From assembly GCA_016125215.1 (NCBI GenBank), contig WGMF01000015.1, forward strand, positions 113,471 through 177,470: a stretch of 64,000 bases of DNA, read 5' to 3'. Shown here one piece after another: positions 1 to 8,638 of the stretch. How positions within the stretch are numbered: the first letter of the stretch is position 1; the number at the start of each line of letters is the position of its first letter. The notes below the pieces were generated by a model. The model searched no databases and was not told the DNA's origin. It worked only from the letters and a program-made list of their open reading frames with translations. Source of the DNA: Phycisphaera sp. (GTDB taxonomy: Bacteria; Planctomycetota; Phycisphaerae; Phycisphaerales; Phycisphaeraceae). Position numbers and translations under genes: made by a program.

Positions 1-273
1 GTGGCGGAGGTGGAACTCCTTGGTCTCGAAGTAGCCGTGGACGAGCACGACGGCGGGCTTGCGGGTTTGGGCGTTGTCGGTTGAGCGCTGCGCGGGGACG
101 TGGAGGCAGCCGATGTGGGCGTTGTCGAGGGTCGGCGCGGTGAAGCTCTGTCCGCCCTGCGTCTGTGCCCACAAGCGGACCGGGCCGCGTGCGAGGTTGC
201 CGATCGAGTAGCGCGGCCAGCGGAGCGCCGCCCTTGCGGTGGCGACGGCCAGGGGGTGGGGTTGGGGCGACAT
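1..273 (-). CDS. Alpha/beta-hydrolase-like protein, N-terminal part (runs off window edge)
   Basis: The reading frame is open on the minus strand from ATG at 273 to the window edge, giving the first 91 residues. The visible part ends with VVLVHGYFETKEFHLRH. The VVLVHGY stretch matches the strand-5/oxyanion-hole region (HG motif) of alpha/beta hydrolases, and the nucleophile and histidine would lie outside the window. No signal peptide is obvious. It is divergent from floA, with 148 bases between them. The fold is a reasonable inference from the HG motif and its spacing from the N-terminus. The substrate cannot be stated. Confidence 0.55.
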   Translation of the reverse strand, partial: MSPQPHPLAVATARAALRWPRYSIGNLARGPVRLWAQTQGGQSFTAPTLDNAHIGCLHVPAQRSTDNAQTRKPAVVLVHGYFETKEFHLRH

Positions 274-421
274 GCTTTTATTTTATGAAATCGAGTCGTG
301 GTGTCAGGCTTGCTCCGCCGCCCGCAAAGCGTCATCATATAGCCGCTGCAATGGTGGGCAGCCCCTCGGCTCCGGCTGGGGGATGAGCGTTCACGACATC
401 TTCCGAATCACGAGGTGACCC

Positions 422-1477
422 ATGACCATGAATTTACCCGCGCCGGTGCTGGCGCTCAGTGGCCCCGCGCAGTTTGCCGTGTGGGGACTCATCATCATCG
501 GCATCATCGCGCTGCTGATACTGGCGTCGTTTGTCTTCCGCGAGCTCAACCTCTGGATCCAGGCCGCCACGTCCGGCGCCCACGTGGGCTTCGGCTCGCT
601 CATCGGCATGCGATTCCGGAAGGTCAATTCGAGCATCATCGTCCTCTCTCGCATCCAGGCGGTGAAGTCCGGCCTGCACATCACCACCGACCAGCTCGAA
701 ACGCACTACCTCGCGCGCGGCCGTGTGCCCAACGTCATCAACGCCCTGATCGCCGCCAACCGTGCCAAGATCGAACTCGACTGGCAGACGGGCTGTGCCA
801 TCGACCTGGCCGGCCGCGATATCCTCGACGCGGTCCACACCTCCGTGAACCCCAAGGTCATCGATTGCCCCAACCCGGCTTCGGGCAAGACGACCATCGA
901 CGCCGTGGCACAAGACGGTATCCAGCTCAAGGCCCGTGCCCGGGTGACCGTGCGTGCCAACCTGGCACGGCTGATCGGTGGTGCAACCGAAGAGACGATC
1001 ATCGCGCGTGTCGGCGAGGGCATCGTCACCACCATCGGATCGTCCACCTCTCACAAAGCGGTGCTCGAAAACCCCGACCGCATCTCGAAGACGGTGCTGC
1101 AGAAGGGCCTCGACGCGGGCACAGCGTTTGAGATTCTTTCGATTGATATTGCGGACATCGACGTCGGCGAAAACATCGGCGCGAAGCTGCAAGCCGACCA
1201 GGCCGAGGCGGACAAGAGGCGATTCCAGGCCGAGGCTGAAAAGCGCCGCGCGATGGCCGTCGCTCAAGAACAGGAGTTCCAGGCCGAGGTCCAGAAGAAC
1301 CGCGCGTTGGTCGTGCTGGCCGAAGCGGAAGTGCCCAAGGCGATGGCCGAGGCGTTCCGCAACGGCAACCTGGGCATCATGGACTACTACCGCATGAAGA
1401 ACATCCAGAGCGACACGTCGATGCGTACAAGCATCGCCGGCGGCGGGTCCTCGACGGGTGACAAGACGTCGGGCTGA
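422..1477 (+). CDS. floA: Flotillin-like protein FloA (UPF0365)
   Basis: 351 residues, close to the usual FloA length. One membrane segment (about residues 16-38) is followed by the conserved [13 protein letters not shown] region, an SPFH/band-7-type domain and a long charged Ala/Glu-rich coiled coil (about 255-320: [20 protein letters not shown]). Bacterial FloA proteins oligomerise in the inner membrane and organise functional microdomains, with the bulk facing the cytoplasm. The ATG at 422 follows CGAGGTGACCC. A second ATG at 428 is possible. It appears to be a single-gene unit. The family assignment is strong because the N-terminal half matches the UPF0365 pattern almost without gaps. Confidence 0.93.
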   Translation: MTMNLPAPVLALSGPAQFAVWGLIIIGIIALLILASFVFRELNLWIQAATSGAHVGFGSLIGMRFRKVNSSIIVLSRIQAVKSGLHITTDQLETHYLARGRVPNVINALIAANRAKIELDWQTGCAIDLAGRDILDAVHTSVNPKVIDCPNPASGKTTIDAVAQDGIQLKARARVTVRANLARLIGGATEETIIARVGEGIVTTIGSSTSHKAVLENPDRISKTVLQKGLDAGTAFEILSIDIADIDVGENIGAKLQADQAEADKRRFQAEAEKRRAMAVAQEQEFQAEVQKNRALVVLAEAEVPKAMAEAFRNGNLGIMDYYRMKNIQSDTSMRTSIAGGGSSTGDKTSG

Positions 1478-1497
1478 GTTGTCGAGAGGGGTTTCTA

Positions 1498-1608
1498 GCG
1501 AAGCCCGCGAAGACGCGAAGGGTTTCACGCGGGGGTCGCGGAGAGCGCGGGGCAAGGCAGGGGAGAGGAGTTTCTCGCCAAGCTCGCCAAGCTCGCCAAG
1601 GCGCAAAG
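1498..1608. repeat. CGCGAAG / CGCCAAG unit repeats behind floA
   Basis: Direct repeats of about 8 bases: CGCGAAG units at 1498-1521 and CTCGCCAAG units at 1575-1608. They resemble the outermost arm (CCGCCAAGACGCC) of the nested palindrome at 8245-8625. Here they are not arranged as a clean hairpin. No gene is seen between 1478 and 1896. Confidence 0.6.
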
Positions 1609-1646
1609 ATAAGACAAGAAGGGGCTAGGGTCCAGAGCCTACGGTC

Positions 1647-1652
1647 TATAAT
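1647..1652 (+). promoter_or_regulatory. TATAAT box in an AT-rich stretch, possible promoter for the 1897 gene
   Basis: TATAAT sits in a markedly AT-rich run (1640-1680) within GC-rich surroundings. No good -35 box was found at the right distance, so this is only a candidate. Confidence 0.25.
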
Positions 1653-1708
1653 TTACACGTTGAATTAATGAATTTATGGTCTGAGACGACGGTATCCACG
1701 ACTCTGAG

Positions 1709-1760
1709 ATCATCAATCATCAATCATCAATGGTTTTTACTCTGACATCATCCATCATCC
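1709..1760. repeat. ATCATCA tandem repeats
   Basis: Seven-base units (ATCATCA / ATCAATC) run from 1709 to 1731, followed by a related CATCATC run at 1745-1760. This may be one arm of the ATCAGA-type repeat seen at 36369-36467. Confidence 0.55.
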
Positions 1761-1777
1761 ATGCTTCTTGGCGTGAA

Positions 1778-1842
1778 CCCCCGGAAGTTTCCCCTGCGTT
1801 CCCAACGGCCCCCGCGTGAACCCCCGGAAGTTCCCCCGGAAG
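1778..1842. repeat. Cluster of three CCCCCGGAAG words
   Basis: Exact copies lie at 1778-1787, 1821-1830 and 1833-1842. The first two share the longer form GTGAACCCCCGGAAGTT. This is the densest cluster of a word found 25 times in the window. The other copies start at 3918, 4307, 4364, 5461, 5619, 5692, 5748, 7500, 9903, 18435, 21020, 30687, 31094, 31387, 31495, 33602, 34091, 37986, 38906, 53713, 54046 and 62061, on either strand. Confidence 0.85.
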
Positions 1843-1896
1843 CTCCCCAGTAGCGAACCAAACTGACCCCCGGTATCGACCGATATCTCAAGAGGC

Positions 1897-3240
1897 ATGA
1901 CCATGACCGTGAGTGTCACGCCCGGCGCACGAATAAGTGAAAGCCTGTCCATCAACCGGTGGCGGCTCGGGGGCGATCGACCACCTGCACAGGATGAGGT
2001 CCACCCTGCCATCCGCAGATGCTTCGACGGCGACGTGGAGTTCGAGGCCTTCGGCAGGCCGCACCAGAACGACGTGGGCCAACCCATTGATTATCTGTTT
2101 GCCAACGCAAACGGCGAGACCTCGCCCGGCAAAGTCTTCGACCGCCTGCGATGGGGCGGGCAGTTTGTTTATGTCACGCCCGATCTGCGACAGGCGGACC
2201 ACGTCTGTCGTGAGTTCCACGCGCGCGGCGGCTTTGTCGTCGAGCAGGGCCCGACGCCGGTGCGCACCGGGTGGATGGGTCTGCCGATCCCATGGGTGGG
2301 CAAACGGCTCTATTACTTTGTGGCTCGCAAGACCAGCCTCGTCCAGCCCGGCACGATGACCGAACGCTTCACCTTCGACGTGCAACTGAGCAAGCTGCGC
2401 CACAGCGACGAAGCCAATGGCGGGTATGCCGTGCTCAAGCAGGTGCCCACGTGGAAGAGCGTCCACGAACGCCTGACGCAGCGCTTCCCCGACCAGGATT
2501 TCCAGTCGATCGCCGACCGGGCACACAAGCTCGTCGACCACGTCTTCCCCGTCTTCCTCACGCGCGAGGCGGCATTTTTGCAACTGCTCCAGCGCGACCT
2601 GCCCGAGGCCTACCGGCACCGCGTGCCGACCCTGATCGGCATGGAAAAAGACGAGCGGGGCTTCGTCCGCAAGCTCACCATGAACTGGCTGCGCCTCGGC
2701 GGGCCCAAGCTTCCCCAACTCGAGTTTGCCAGGCAGGCTTCCGACCTGTTGCGCGTCCTGCACGACCAGGTCAAGATCGTCCACCTCGACCTGCGCCTCG
2801 ACAACGTCGTCATCACGCCCGGCGGGGTCGGGTTCGTCGACTTCGGCTCGGCGGTCCGCATCGGCGAAGACCTCTCCAAAAGCCCGATGCTCCAGACGCT
2901 CTTCGACGGCATGATGAGCACCTCGCAGATCCAGCGCCTGCTCGGGCGCATGAAACGATCGGGCCAGATCACCGCACGCTTCATCACCGACAGCCACGGC
3001 AAGGTCGACAAGGCCATCGACCTGTTCTACCTCGCCATGCAGATGAGCCACCCGCACGGCAACCCCGACCTCGTCTCCCTTATCGACTACACCGCCGACA
3101 GCGACACCGCACGCAGGCTCTCGCTCCTGACCGACGCGGTCCTGCGACCCAAAGACCCCGACCGCCCCATCTACCACAGCGCCCAGGACATCCTCAGCGG
3201 AATCATCCGCATCCAGGACAAGCTGCTCCAGGCCGCGTAG
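1897..3240 (+). CDS. Protein-kinase-like fold protein with an N-terminal Rossmann-like segment
   Basis: 447 residues. The C-terminal half carries the core of the protein kinase fold: a VAIK-like lysine (AVLKQ, K181), a possible helix-C glutamate (E224), a catalytic loop HLDLRLDN (H296, D298, N303) and VDFG (D315). The first ~150 residues (FDRLRWGGQFVYVTP) look like the end of a Rossmann or methyltransferase domain, but no SAM motif I is visible. No membrane segment is evident. The catalytic residues suggest an active small-molecule or lipopolysaccharide-type kinase (for example KdkA/RIO-like) rather than a classical Ser/Thr kinase, but the substrate is unknown. It lies 71 bases before mutS on the same strand. 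Confidence 0.6.
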   Translation: MTMTVSVTPGARISESLSINRWRLGGDRPPAQDEVHPAIRRCFDGDVEFEAFGRPHQNDVGQPIDYLFANANGETSPGKVFDRLRWGGQFVYVTPDLRQADHVCREFHARGGFVVEQGPTPVRTGWMGLPIPWVGKRLYYFVARKTSLVQPGTMTERFTFDVQLSKLRHSDEANGGYAVLKQVPTWKSVHERLTQRFPDQDFQSIADRAHKLVDHVFPVFLTREAAFLQLLQRDLPEAYRHRVPTLIGMEKDERGFVRKLTMNWLRLGGPKLPQLEFARQASDLLRVLHDQVKIVHLDLRLDNVVITPGGVGFVDFGSAVRIGEDLSKSPMLQTLFDGMMSTSQIQRLLGRMKRSGQITARFITDSHGKVDKAIDLFYLAMQMSHPHGNPDLVSLIDYTADSDTARRLSLLTDAVLRPKDPDRPIYHSAQDILSGIIRIQDKLLQAA

Positions 3241-3311
3241 GGGTCGCCCCATCTCACCCCGGCCCGCACCGCGCTTGGCGTCACGCACAGCCGGGCGGTT
3301 AAACTTGGCCT

Positions 3312-5990
3312 ATGCCCGCCAAGCTAAGCGAAGACACCCCCGCGATGAGGCAGTACCGTCTCTTCAAGGAGCGCCACCCCGAGTGCGTGCTCTTCTTCCG
3401 CATGGGCGACTTCTACGAGATGTTCCACGACGACGCCAAACTGGCGCACCGCGTGCTAGGCGTCACGCTCACGCAGCGCACCGAGGGCGTCCCGATGGCC
3501 GGCGTGCCTTACCACTCGGTCGAGGGCTACCTCCGCCGAATGATCGAGGCCGGCTACCGCGTCGCGGTGTGCGACCAGGTCGAAGACGCCGCCAAGGCCA
3601 CGGGCGCGGTGGTCAGACGTGATGTCACAAGGGTCATCACCCCCGGGACGCTGACCGATGAGTCGCTGCTCGACGAGGGGCGGGAGAACCCGCTGGCGGC
3701 GGTGGTGGTCGAGGGCGATCAATGTCACCTCGCCTGGGCGGAGCTGAGCACGGGTGCGTTTTGCGTGACCTCGGTTGAGTCTAATCAATTGTCAGATACG
3801 CTGGCACGCATCGCCCCCGGCGAGTTGCTCGTGCGTGACGACCAGCACGAGGCGATTTCCGCAAAGCTCGCCGCCTCCTCCGTCCCGCTCACCAGGCGGC
3901 CGGCCTGGCAGTTCCGCCCCCCGGAAGCGTCGCAACAACTCAAAAAGCAATTCCACGTTGCCACGCTCGAGGGCTTTGGCCTGACCGATGACGACCCGCT
4001 GGTTTCACCCGCCGGGGCGGTCGTCGCGTACCTGCTCGAAACCCAGTGCGCCCCGGAAGAGGGCCCTCAAAAGGACCGCGTGTTACCCCACCTCCGCCCG
4101 CCGGTGCGTGTGCGCCACGACGATTACCTGCTCATCGACGAGACCTCCCTGCGCAGCCTCGAGATCGAACGCACCACCCGCTCGGGCCAGACGGATCACA
4201 CCTTGTTAGGCGTCTTCCTCAAGAGCGTCGTGCACGGCGAGGGGGGCTGCCGGACCGCCCTTGGCAAACGCACGCTCAGACACTTTCTCTGTTTCCCCCT
4301 GCGCGACCCCCGGAAGATTGAAGAGAGGCAAAATGTCGTGGCGTCCCTGGTGGACGACGCCCGCTTCCGGGGGGAGTTGAGCGGGGCGCTCGACAGCGTG
4401 CAGGACGTGCAGCGCATCGCCGCCCGCGTCGGCGTCAACCGCGCCACGCCGCGCGACCTTGTCGCATTGGGCAGGAGCGTGGCCCAGGCCCGGAAACTGG
4501 CGGACCTTCTCGACCAGCGACCGACCGTCAGGTCTTATTACGAATCACTCACCGCGCTCGTGGGCGAACTCGACCCGTTCGCAAAATCGATCACCGACGC
4601 CTGTGTCGATTCGCCCCCGGCACACCTGCGTGACGGCGGGCTCTTCAAGGACGGTCACGACGCCCAGCTCGACGAGTCGCGCCTGCTCCAGCGCGACAGC
4701 CACGCCTGGCTGGCCCGGTATCAGAAACAGCTCGTCGACGCCTCGGGTATCCCCTCGCTCAAGGTCGGGTATAACAAAGTGTTTGGGTACTACATCGAGG
4801 TCACCGCCGCCCACCGCGACAAGGTGGATGCGGCCCTTGAAAACGCGGGGGAAAACCTCCGGGGGTGGCACCGCAAGCAAACCCTCAAGAACACCGAGCG
4901 CTTTATCACCGACGAACTCAAGACCTTCGAGGGCAAGGTGCTCGGCGCCCAGTCGCAGGCGATCGCGCGCGAGCAGGAGCTTTTTACTCAGTTGTGCGAA
5001 CAGGCGAGCGGAAAGCTCGACGCCCTGCACCGTTTTGCGGTGGCGGTGGGTGAACTCGATGCCCTGTCGTGCTTTGCCCACCGGGCTGCGCGCAAGCGTT
5101 ACGTCCGCCCGACCCTTGTGGCACAGCCGGTCCTCGACATCCGGGCCGGCCGCCACCCCGTGCTGGACGAACTGCTGGGCGACCGCTTCGTCGCAAACGA
5201 TGTCCAACTCGGTGATGCCGATGCAGCCACTTTGGCCCTCATCACCGGCCCGAACATGGCCGGCAAGAGCACGTTCATCCGTCAAGCGGCCCTGCTCACG
5301 CTGCTGGCCCACACCGGCTCCTTCGTCCCCGCACAGTCCGCGACCGTCGGCCTGTGCGACCGCATCTTCACACGCATCGGCGCGTCGGACGAGCTCCACG
5401 CCGGCCAGTCCACCTTTATGGTTGAGATGACCGAGACCGCCCACATCTGCCACCACGCCACCCCCGGAAGTCTGGTCATCCTGGATGAGATCGGCCGCGG
5501 GACTTCGACGCTCGACGGGCTTTCGCTCGCATGGGCCATCACGGAGCACCTCGCCGCGCGGGGGTGCCGCACGCTGTTTGCCACGCACTACCACGAGATC
5601 ACCGCGCTGGCGGATGAGCTTCCGGGGGTGATGAACCTCAACGTGACCGTGCGCGAGTGGCAGGACCAGGTGGTGTTCCTCCACCGCATCGCCCCCGGAA
5701 GGGCGGACAAGAGTTACGGCATCCACGTCGCACGGATCGCCGGCCTACCCCCGGAAGTCGTCAAGCGGGCTGACCAACTGCTTGCGCAGCTCGAGGTCAA
5801 TCACCGTGAGGCCCAGTCGCACGTGACCGCGGCGGTGAAAAAGGCGCGTGACGCAGCCCAGATGTCGCTCTTTACCGAGTACGTCGAGCACCCGGCGATG
5901 GAGGCGCTGCGCAAGCTCGACCTCAACTCGGTATCGCCGATGCAGGCGTTTGAATGGCTGCGGCGGTTACGCGAGCAACTGGAGAGATGA
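3312..5990 (+). CDS. mutS: DNA mismatch repair protein MutS
   Basis: 892 residues, normal for MutS1. The N-terminal mismatch-recognition domain contains MGDFYEMF with the mismatch-wedging Phe34 and Glu36. The C-terminal ABC-type ATPase has Walker A GPNMAGKST (from residue 646), Walker B VILDEIGRGTSTLDG and ATHYHEI. It recognises mispairs and small loops and starts methyl- or nick-directed repair with MutL; no mutL is in this window. The coding sequence contains seven copies of CCCCCGGAAG in all reading frames, more than any other gene here. Its last 68 bases overlap the convergent gene ending at 5923. Confidence 0.98.
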   Translation: MPAKLSEDTPAMRQYRLFKERHPECVLFFRMGDFYEMFHDDAKLAHRVLGVTLTQRTEGVPMAGVPYHSVEGYLRRMIEAGYRVAVCDQVEDAAKATGAVVRRDVTRVITPGTLTDESLLDEGRENPLAAVVVEGDQCHLAWAELSTGAFCVTSVESNQLSDTLARIAPGELLVRDDQHEAISAKLAASSVPLTRRPAWQFRPPEASQQLKKQFHVATLEGFGLTDDDPLVSPAGAVVAYLLETQCAPEEGPQKDRVLPHLRPPVRVRHDDYLLIDETSLRSLEIERTTRSGQTDHTLLGVFLKSVVHGEGGCRTALGKRTLRHFLCFPLRDPRKIEERQNVVASLVDDARFRGELSGALDSVQDVQRIAARVGVNRATPRDLVALGRSVAQARKLADLLDQRPTVRSYYESLTALVGELDPFAKSITDACVDSPPAHLRDGGLFKDGHDAQLDESRLLQRDSHAWLARYQKQLVDASGIPSLKVGYNKVFGYYIEVTAAHRDKVDAALENAGENLRGWHRKQTLKNTERFITDELKTFEGKVLGAQSQAIAREQELFTQLCEQASGKLDALHRFAVAVGELDALSCFAHRAARKRYVRPTLVAQPVLDIRAGRHPVLDELLGDRFVANDVQLGDADAATLALITGPNMAGKSTFIRQAALLTLLAHTGSFVPAQSATVGLCDRIFTRIGASDELHAGQSTFMVEMTETAHICHHATPGSLVILDEIGRGTSTLDGLSLAWAITEHLAARGCRTLFATHYHEITALADELPGVMNLNVTVREWQDQVVFLHRIAPGRADKSYGIHVARIAGLPPEVVKRADQLLAQLEVNHREAQSHVTAAVKKARDAAQMSLFTEYVEHPAMEALRKLDLNSVSPMQAFEWLRRLREQLER

Positions 5991-6879
5991 CGAGTTTGCG
6001 TAGTGCGTGGAGCAGTCGGGAGAGGTGGACGATGGCGATGATGCACAAGACCGCCAGCGCGAGGTAGCCGATGCCGATGACCCAGAGGCAGCCCATGGCG
6101 ATCATCTCGCTAAACCGCTGGTCGAGCGAGCCCATGATCCACGCGGTGATGTACGCGCTGACCATGCCGACGATGACCGATGCGATGGCGTAACCGGTGC
6201 GTCGGATGTGCCGCATGAGGTCCGGCCGACCGATGTCGCAGCACAGGGTCGAGAGCCAGCGCTGCATGAAGAAAACCGCGGGGCAGCGTGTGGCAAAGAC
6301 CAGGCCTGTGAAGACGAAGATGCCCACGACCATGTAGTCGCTTTCGCGCAGGATCACGGTCACGGTAACCATCATGAGAAAGACCCCCATGCACAGGAAG
6401 TTGAGGCCCGTGGCAACGAGCAGGGGCGGGGACCTGAGTTTGGCGTAGCGGCCGTGTTCGGCCAGGCGTGCGAGGAAGACCGCGCCGAGAAGCCAGAGCA
6501 CGTGTTCAGTCCCGACCCAGAGGACAAAGAGCACCAGCGCCAGTTCCTCGATGGCCGCACCCGCAAAGAGTGTGAGCACCGAGGTCAGCGTCAGGCTGAC
6601 ACTAATCAATAGAAAGAGCGTCGCCCACCACGCGATATTTTTAGACCTCTGCCCGCCGAGCATCACGCGACCGGGGAAGAAGGCGCTCCGCACCATCTCA
6701 CCACATTCCGAGCAGTTCCCGTCCCGGTGCTGCCCGCGCAGGTTGTACCCGCACCCCATGCAGTAAAGGTCGCGGTCGAGGGTTTCGGATGGGTTCAGTG
6801 TTTCGATCATCTCTTCGTCACGCAAGCTGTCGGGGTCGAACCATTGTACCCGTGCCCCCCAGTTTCCATCTGCGTTCAT
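5923..6879 (-). CDS. Multi-pass membrane protein with N-terminal zinc ribbon
   Basis: 318 residues. After a short lead, CMGCGYNLRGQHRDGNCSECG gives two CxxC knuckles of a zinc ribbon (about residues 40-60), a layout frequent in planctomycete membrane proteins. About six to seven hydrophobic helices follow (from IAWWATLFLLISV to YLALAVLCIIAIVHL). The start ATG at 6877-6879 overlaps the tmk stop as ATGA, supporting translational coupling; an internal ATG at 6810 preceded by GAAGAG is an alternative. The first ~10 codons come from a dispersed repeat shared with 9491-9525. The 3' end overlaps mutS by 68 bases. The function is unknown. Confidence 0.75.
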   Translation of the reverse strand: MNADGNWGARVQWFDPDSLRDEEMIETLNPSETLDRDLYCMGCGYNLRGQHRDGNCSECGEMVRSAFFPGRVMLGGQRSKNIAWWATLFLLISVSLTLTSVLTLFAGAAIEELALVLFVLWVGTEHVLWLLGAVFLARLAEHGRYAKLRSPPLLVATGLNFLCMGVFLMMVTVTVILRESDYMVVGIFVFTGLVFATRCPAVFFMQRWLSTLCCDIGRPDLMRHIRRTGYAIASVIVGMVSAYITAWIMGSLDQRFSEMIAMGCLWVIGIGYLALAVLCIIAIVHLSRLLHALRKLVISPVARVTAAAIQTPASAIPS

Positions 6880-6898
6880 CGGCGTACATCGGCGGCTA
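6866..6898. repeat. Dispersed repeat GCCGATGAACGCAGATGG at the tmk/zinc-ribbon junction
   Basis: Read on the minus strand, about 40 bases match 9489-9530 with few changes: TAGCCGCCGATG, then ACGCCGATGAACGCAGATGG. This copy encodes the last residues of Tmk (AADVRR, stop) and the first residues of the next protein. The other copy begins at the stop codon of the hydrolase ending at 9493. Confidence 0.75.
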
Positions 6899-7550
6899 GT
6901 CGGCTCTTCGCCAGCCCGTCGAGCAGCCTTACATACACCGTGTCCGCGTCGGCGGTGGCGTCGATCACGAGGTAACGCGCCGGGTCGCTCGCGGCCTGAT
7001 CGAGGTAGCCTTGGCGCACCATTTTGTGGTAATCGTTACCGCGCTGTTCGATGCGGTCGAGCAGGGGGTTGAGGCGTTTGGCCGCCGTCTCGCCATCGAC
7101 ATCGAACACGACCACGAGGTCGGGCCAGGTCTGTTGCAACGCGACCTGCCCGACGCGCAAGATATCGGCGATCGGCAGCCCGCCGGCGGCGCCTTGATAG
7201 GCCAGGGTCGAACTGATGAAACGGTCAGCCAGGACGAGTTGGCCCTTTTGCAGCGCGGGGTTGATGCGCTGGGCGATGAGTTGTGCCCGGCTGGCCATGT
7301 AGAGCAGCATCTCGCAGCGCATGTCCATGTCGTCGTTGGCCGGGTCGAGCAGGACCTGTCGGATGTGCTCGCCGATGGACGTGCCGCCGGGCTCGCGGAC
7401 CTCGCAGACCTCGACGCCGTGCTCTTGCATGAACTTCATGAAGCGTCGGAACTGCGTGGACTTGCCCGAGCCATCGGGGCCATCGAAGACGATGAATCGC
7501 CCCCGGAAGAGTTGGGGCCAACGTGGTTGAGAATCGCGGACGGCGGTCAT
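6876..7550 (-). CDS. tmk: Thymidylate kinase
   Basis: 224 residues. The P-loop GPDGSGKST is at residues 24-32. The DRF motif is present (LADRFISSTLAYQGAA), and the substrate-binding REPGGT follows the usual spacing. The enzyme phosphorylates dTMP to dTDP in the cytoplasm, an essential step in dTTP synthesis. It is first in a two-gene operon with the zinc-ribbon membrane protein (ATGA overlap). The last codons lie in a dispersed repeat, so the AADVRR tail is probably recent and not functional. A CCCCCGGAAG word is at 7500-7509 within the first codons. Confidence 0.95.
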   Translation of the reverse strand: MTAVRDSQPRWPQLFRGRFIVFDGPDGSGKSTQFRRFMKFMQEHGVEVCEVREPGGTSIGEHIRQVLLDPANDDMDMRCEMLLYMASRAQLIAQRINPALQKGQLVLADRFISSTLAYQGAAGGLPIADILRVGQVALQQTWPDLVVVFDVDGETAAKRLNPLLDRIEQRGNDYHKMVRQGYLDQAASDPARYLVIDATADADTVYVRLLDGLAKSRLAADVRR

Positions 7551-7614
7551 GCGGCAGAGGATATCGCGGCGGCGTAAAATGAGCCATCACGCCCGAGTTC
7601 CCGGTCGGCACGCC

Positions 7615-8247
7615 ATGACACAACACCCGATCCACGACAACCCGCTCGATCCCTACCGCGCCGCGGTGGAAAAGCACGGTCCGTCGTTCGATGTCACGCT
7701 CTGGGCCAGCCGAAAGAGCCAGCGGCTGCGTTTCAAGGTCATCGCGCAGAGCGTGTATCTGTCGGGCAAGCGCATCCTCGACGCCGGCTGCTCGCGAGGG
7801 GATTTGGCGGCCTTTCTCATCAAGCACCGGGTCGCGTTTGAAAAATACATCGGGGTCGATGGCTTGCCGGGCGTGATCGACTTTGCACGGGGGCGCGGGC
7901 TGGAGCGTTGCGCGTTCCACACCGGCGATTTACTTGAAGACGCTGCGCTATGGAAGATCGGCGACCCGCAGGTCGTCGTGATCTCCGGCACGCTCAACAC
8001 GATGAACGACGGACAGGTCGAGCGCGTGCTCAACCATGCGTGGGAGGCGGCAAGCCAGACGCTGGTGTTCAATTTTCTCTCCGACCGCCACGGCCCCAAG
8101 GCCCCCGAACAGCACTGGCCCGCACGCAGGCTCTCGACCATGAAACTCGTCGACTGGGCGCTGTCGAAGACCTACGACGTGACCTTGAAACAGGACTACT
8201 TCCGCCAGGGCCACGACGCGACGATCGTGATGAAGAAGGCGGAGTAA
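7615..8247 (+). CDS. SAM-dependent methyltransferase (class I)
   Basis: 210 residues from ATG 7615. Motif I is ILDAGCSRGDLAAFL, followed by an acidic residue ending strand 2 (IGVDG) and VVVISGTLNTM as the strand-4 region. The fold is a Rossmann methyltransferase; the substrate is unknown. ATG 7579 is an alternative start. I prefer 7615 because a TAAAAT sequence at 7575-7580 could be the -10 box and the homologous core begins after 7615. Divergent from tmk. The stop TAA is the first base triplet of the nested palindrome that follows. Confidence 0.8.
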   Translation: MTQHPIHDNPLDPYRAAVEKHGPSFDVTLWASRKSQRLRFKVIAQSVYLSGKRILDAGCSRGDLAAFLIKHRVAFEKYIGVDGLPGVIDFARGRGLERCAFHTGDLLEDAALWKIGDPQVVVISGTLNTMNDGQVERVLNHAWEAASQTLVFNFLSDRHGPKAPEQHWPARRLSTMKLVDWALSKTYDVTLKQDYFRQGHDATIVMKKAE

Positions 8248-8625
8248 CCGCCAAGACGCCGGGGACGCCAGGAGCAAAGGCATCAGACGGGATCACAGGA
8301 TGTTGAGGATGGACAGGATCAGGAATTCACCACAGAGGCACAGAGAGAAGCCCAGACGAGTTTAAGGACGTCGAACCTTAGAGCTTTACCGCAGAGAACG
8401 CAGAGGCCGCTGAGAAGATATTTCAGATAACTTCAGCACGTATTCACAGCTTCTTCTCAGCGGCCTCTGCGTTCTCTGCGGCAAATTGTGAGATGATTAT
8501 CCCCGGCACGCTCATCACACTGTTTTTCTCCGTGTTGTCTGCGATGAATTCCTGATCCTGTCCATCCTCAACATCCTGTTATCCTGTGTACTCCGGTCTT
8601 GGCGAACTTGGCGTCTTGGCGGTTA
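8245..8625. repeat. Four-layer nested inverted repeat
   Basis: Layers from outside in: (1) TAACCGCCAAGACGCC 8245-8260 pairs exactly with 8610-8625; (2) 8295-8328 pairs perfectly over 34 bases with 8546-8579; (3) ACCACAGAGGCACAGAG at 8329-8345 pairs imperfectly with about 8523-8545; (4) 8389-8417 pairs perfectly over 29 bases with 8453-8481, loop 8418-8452. Each layer belongs to a different repeat flavour found elsewhere in the window. The order suggests repeated insertion into the loop of an earlier copy. No gene is seen between 8248 and 8638. Confidence 0.92.
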
Positions 8626-8638
8626 ACCGGATCGAACC

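Noticed and set aside
434..1606. 390-codon minus-strand frame over floA
   Set aside because: Shadow of floA; Arg/Leu/Asp-rich and without a recognisable domain.
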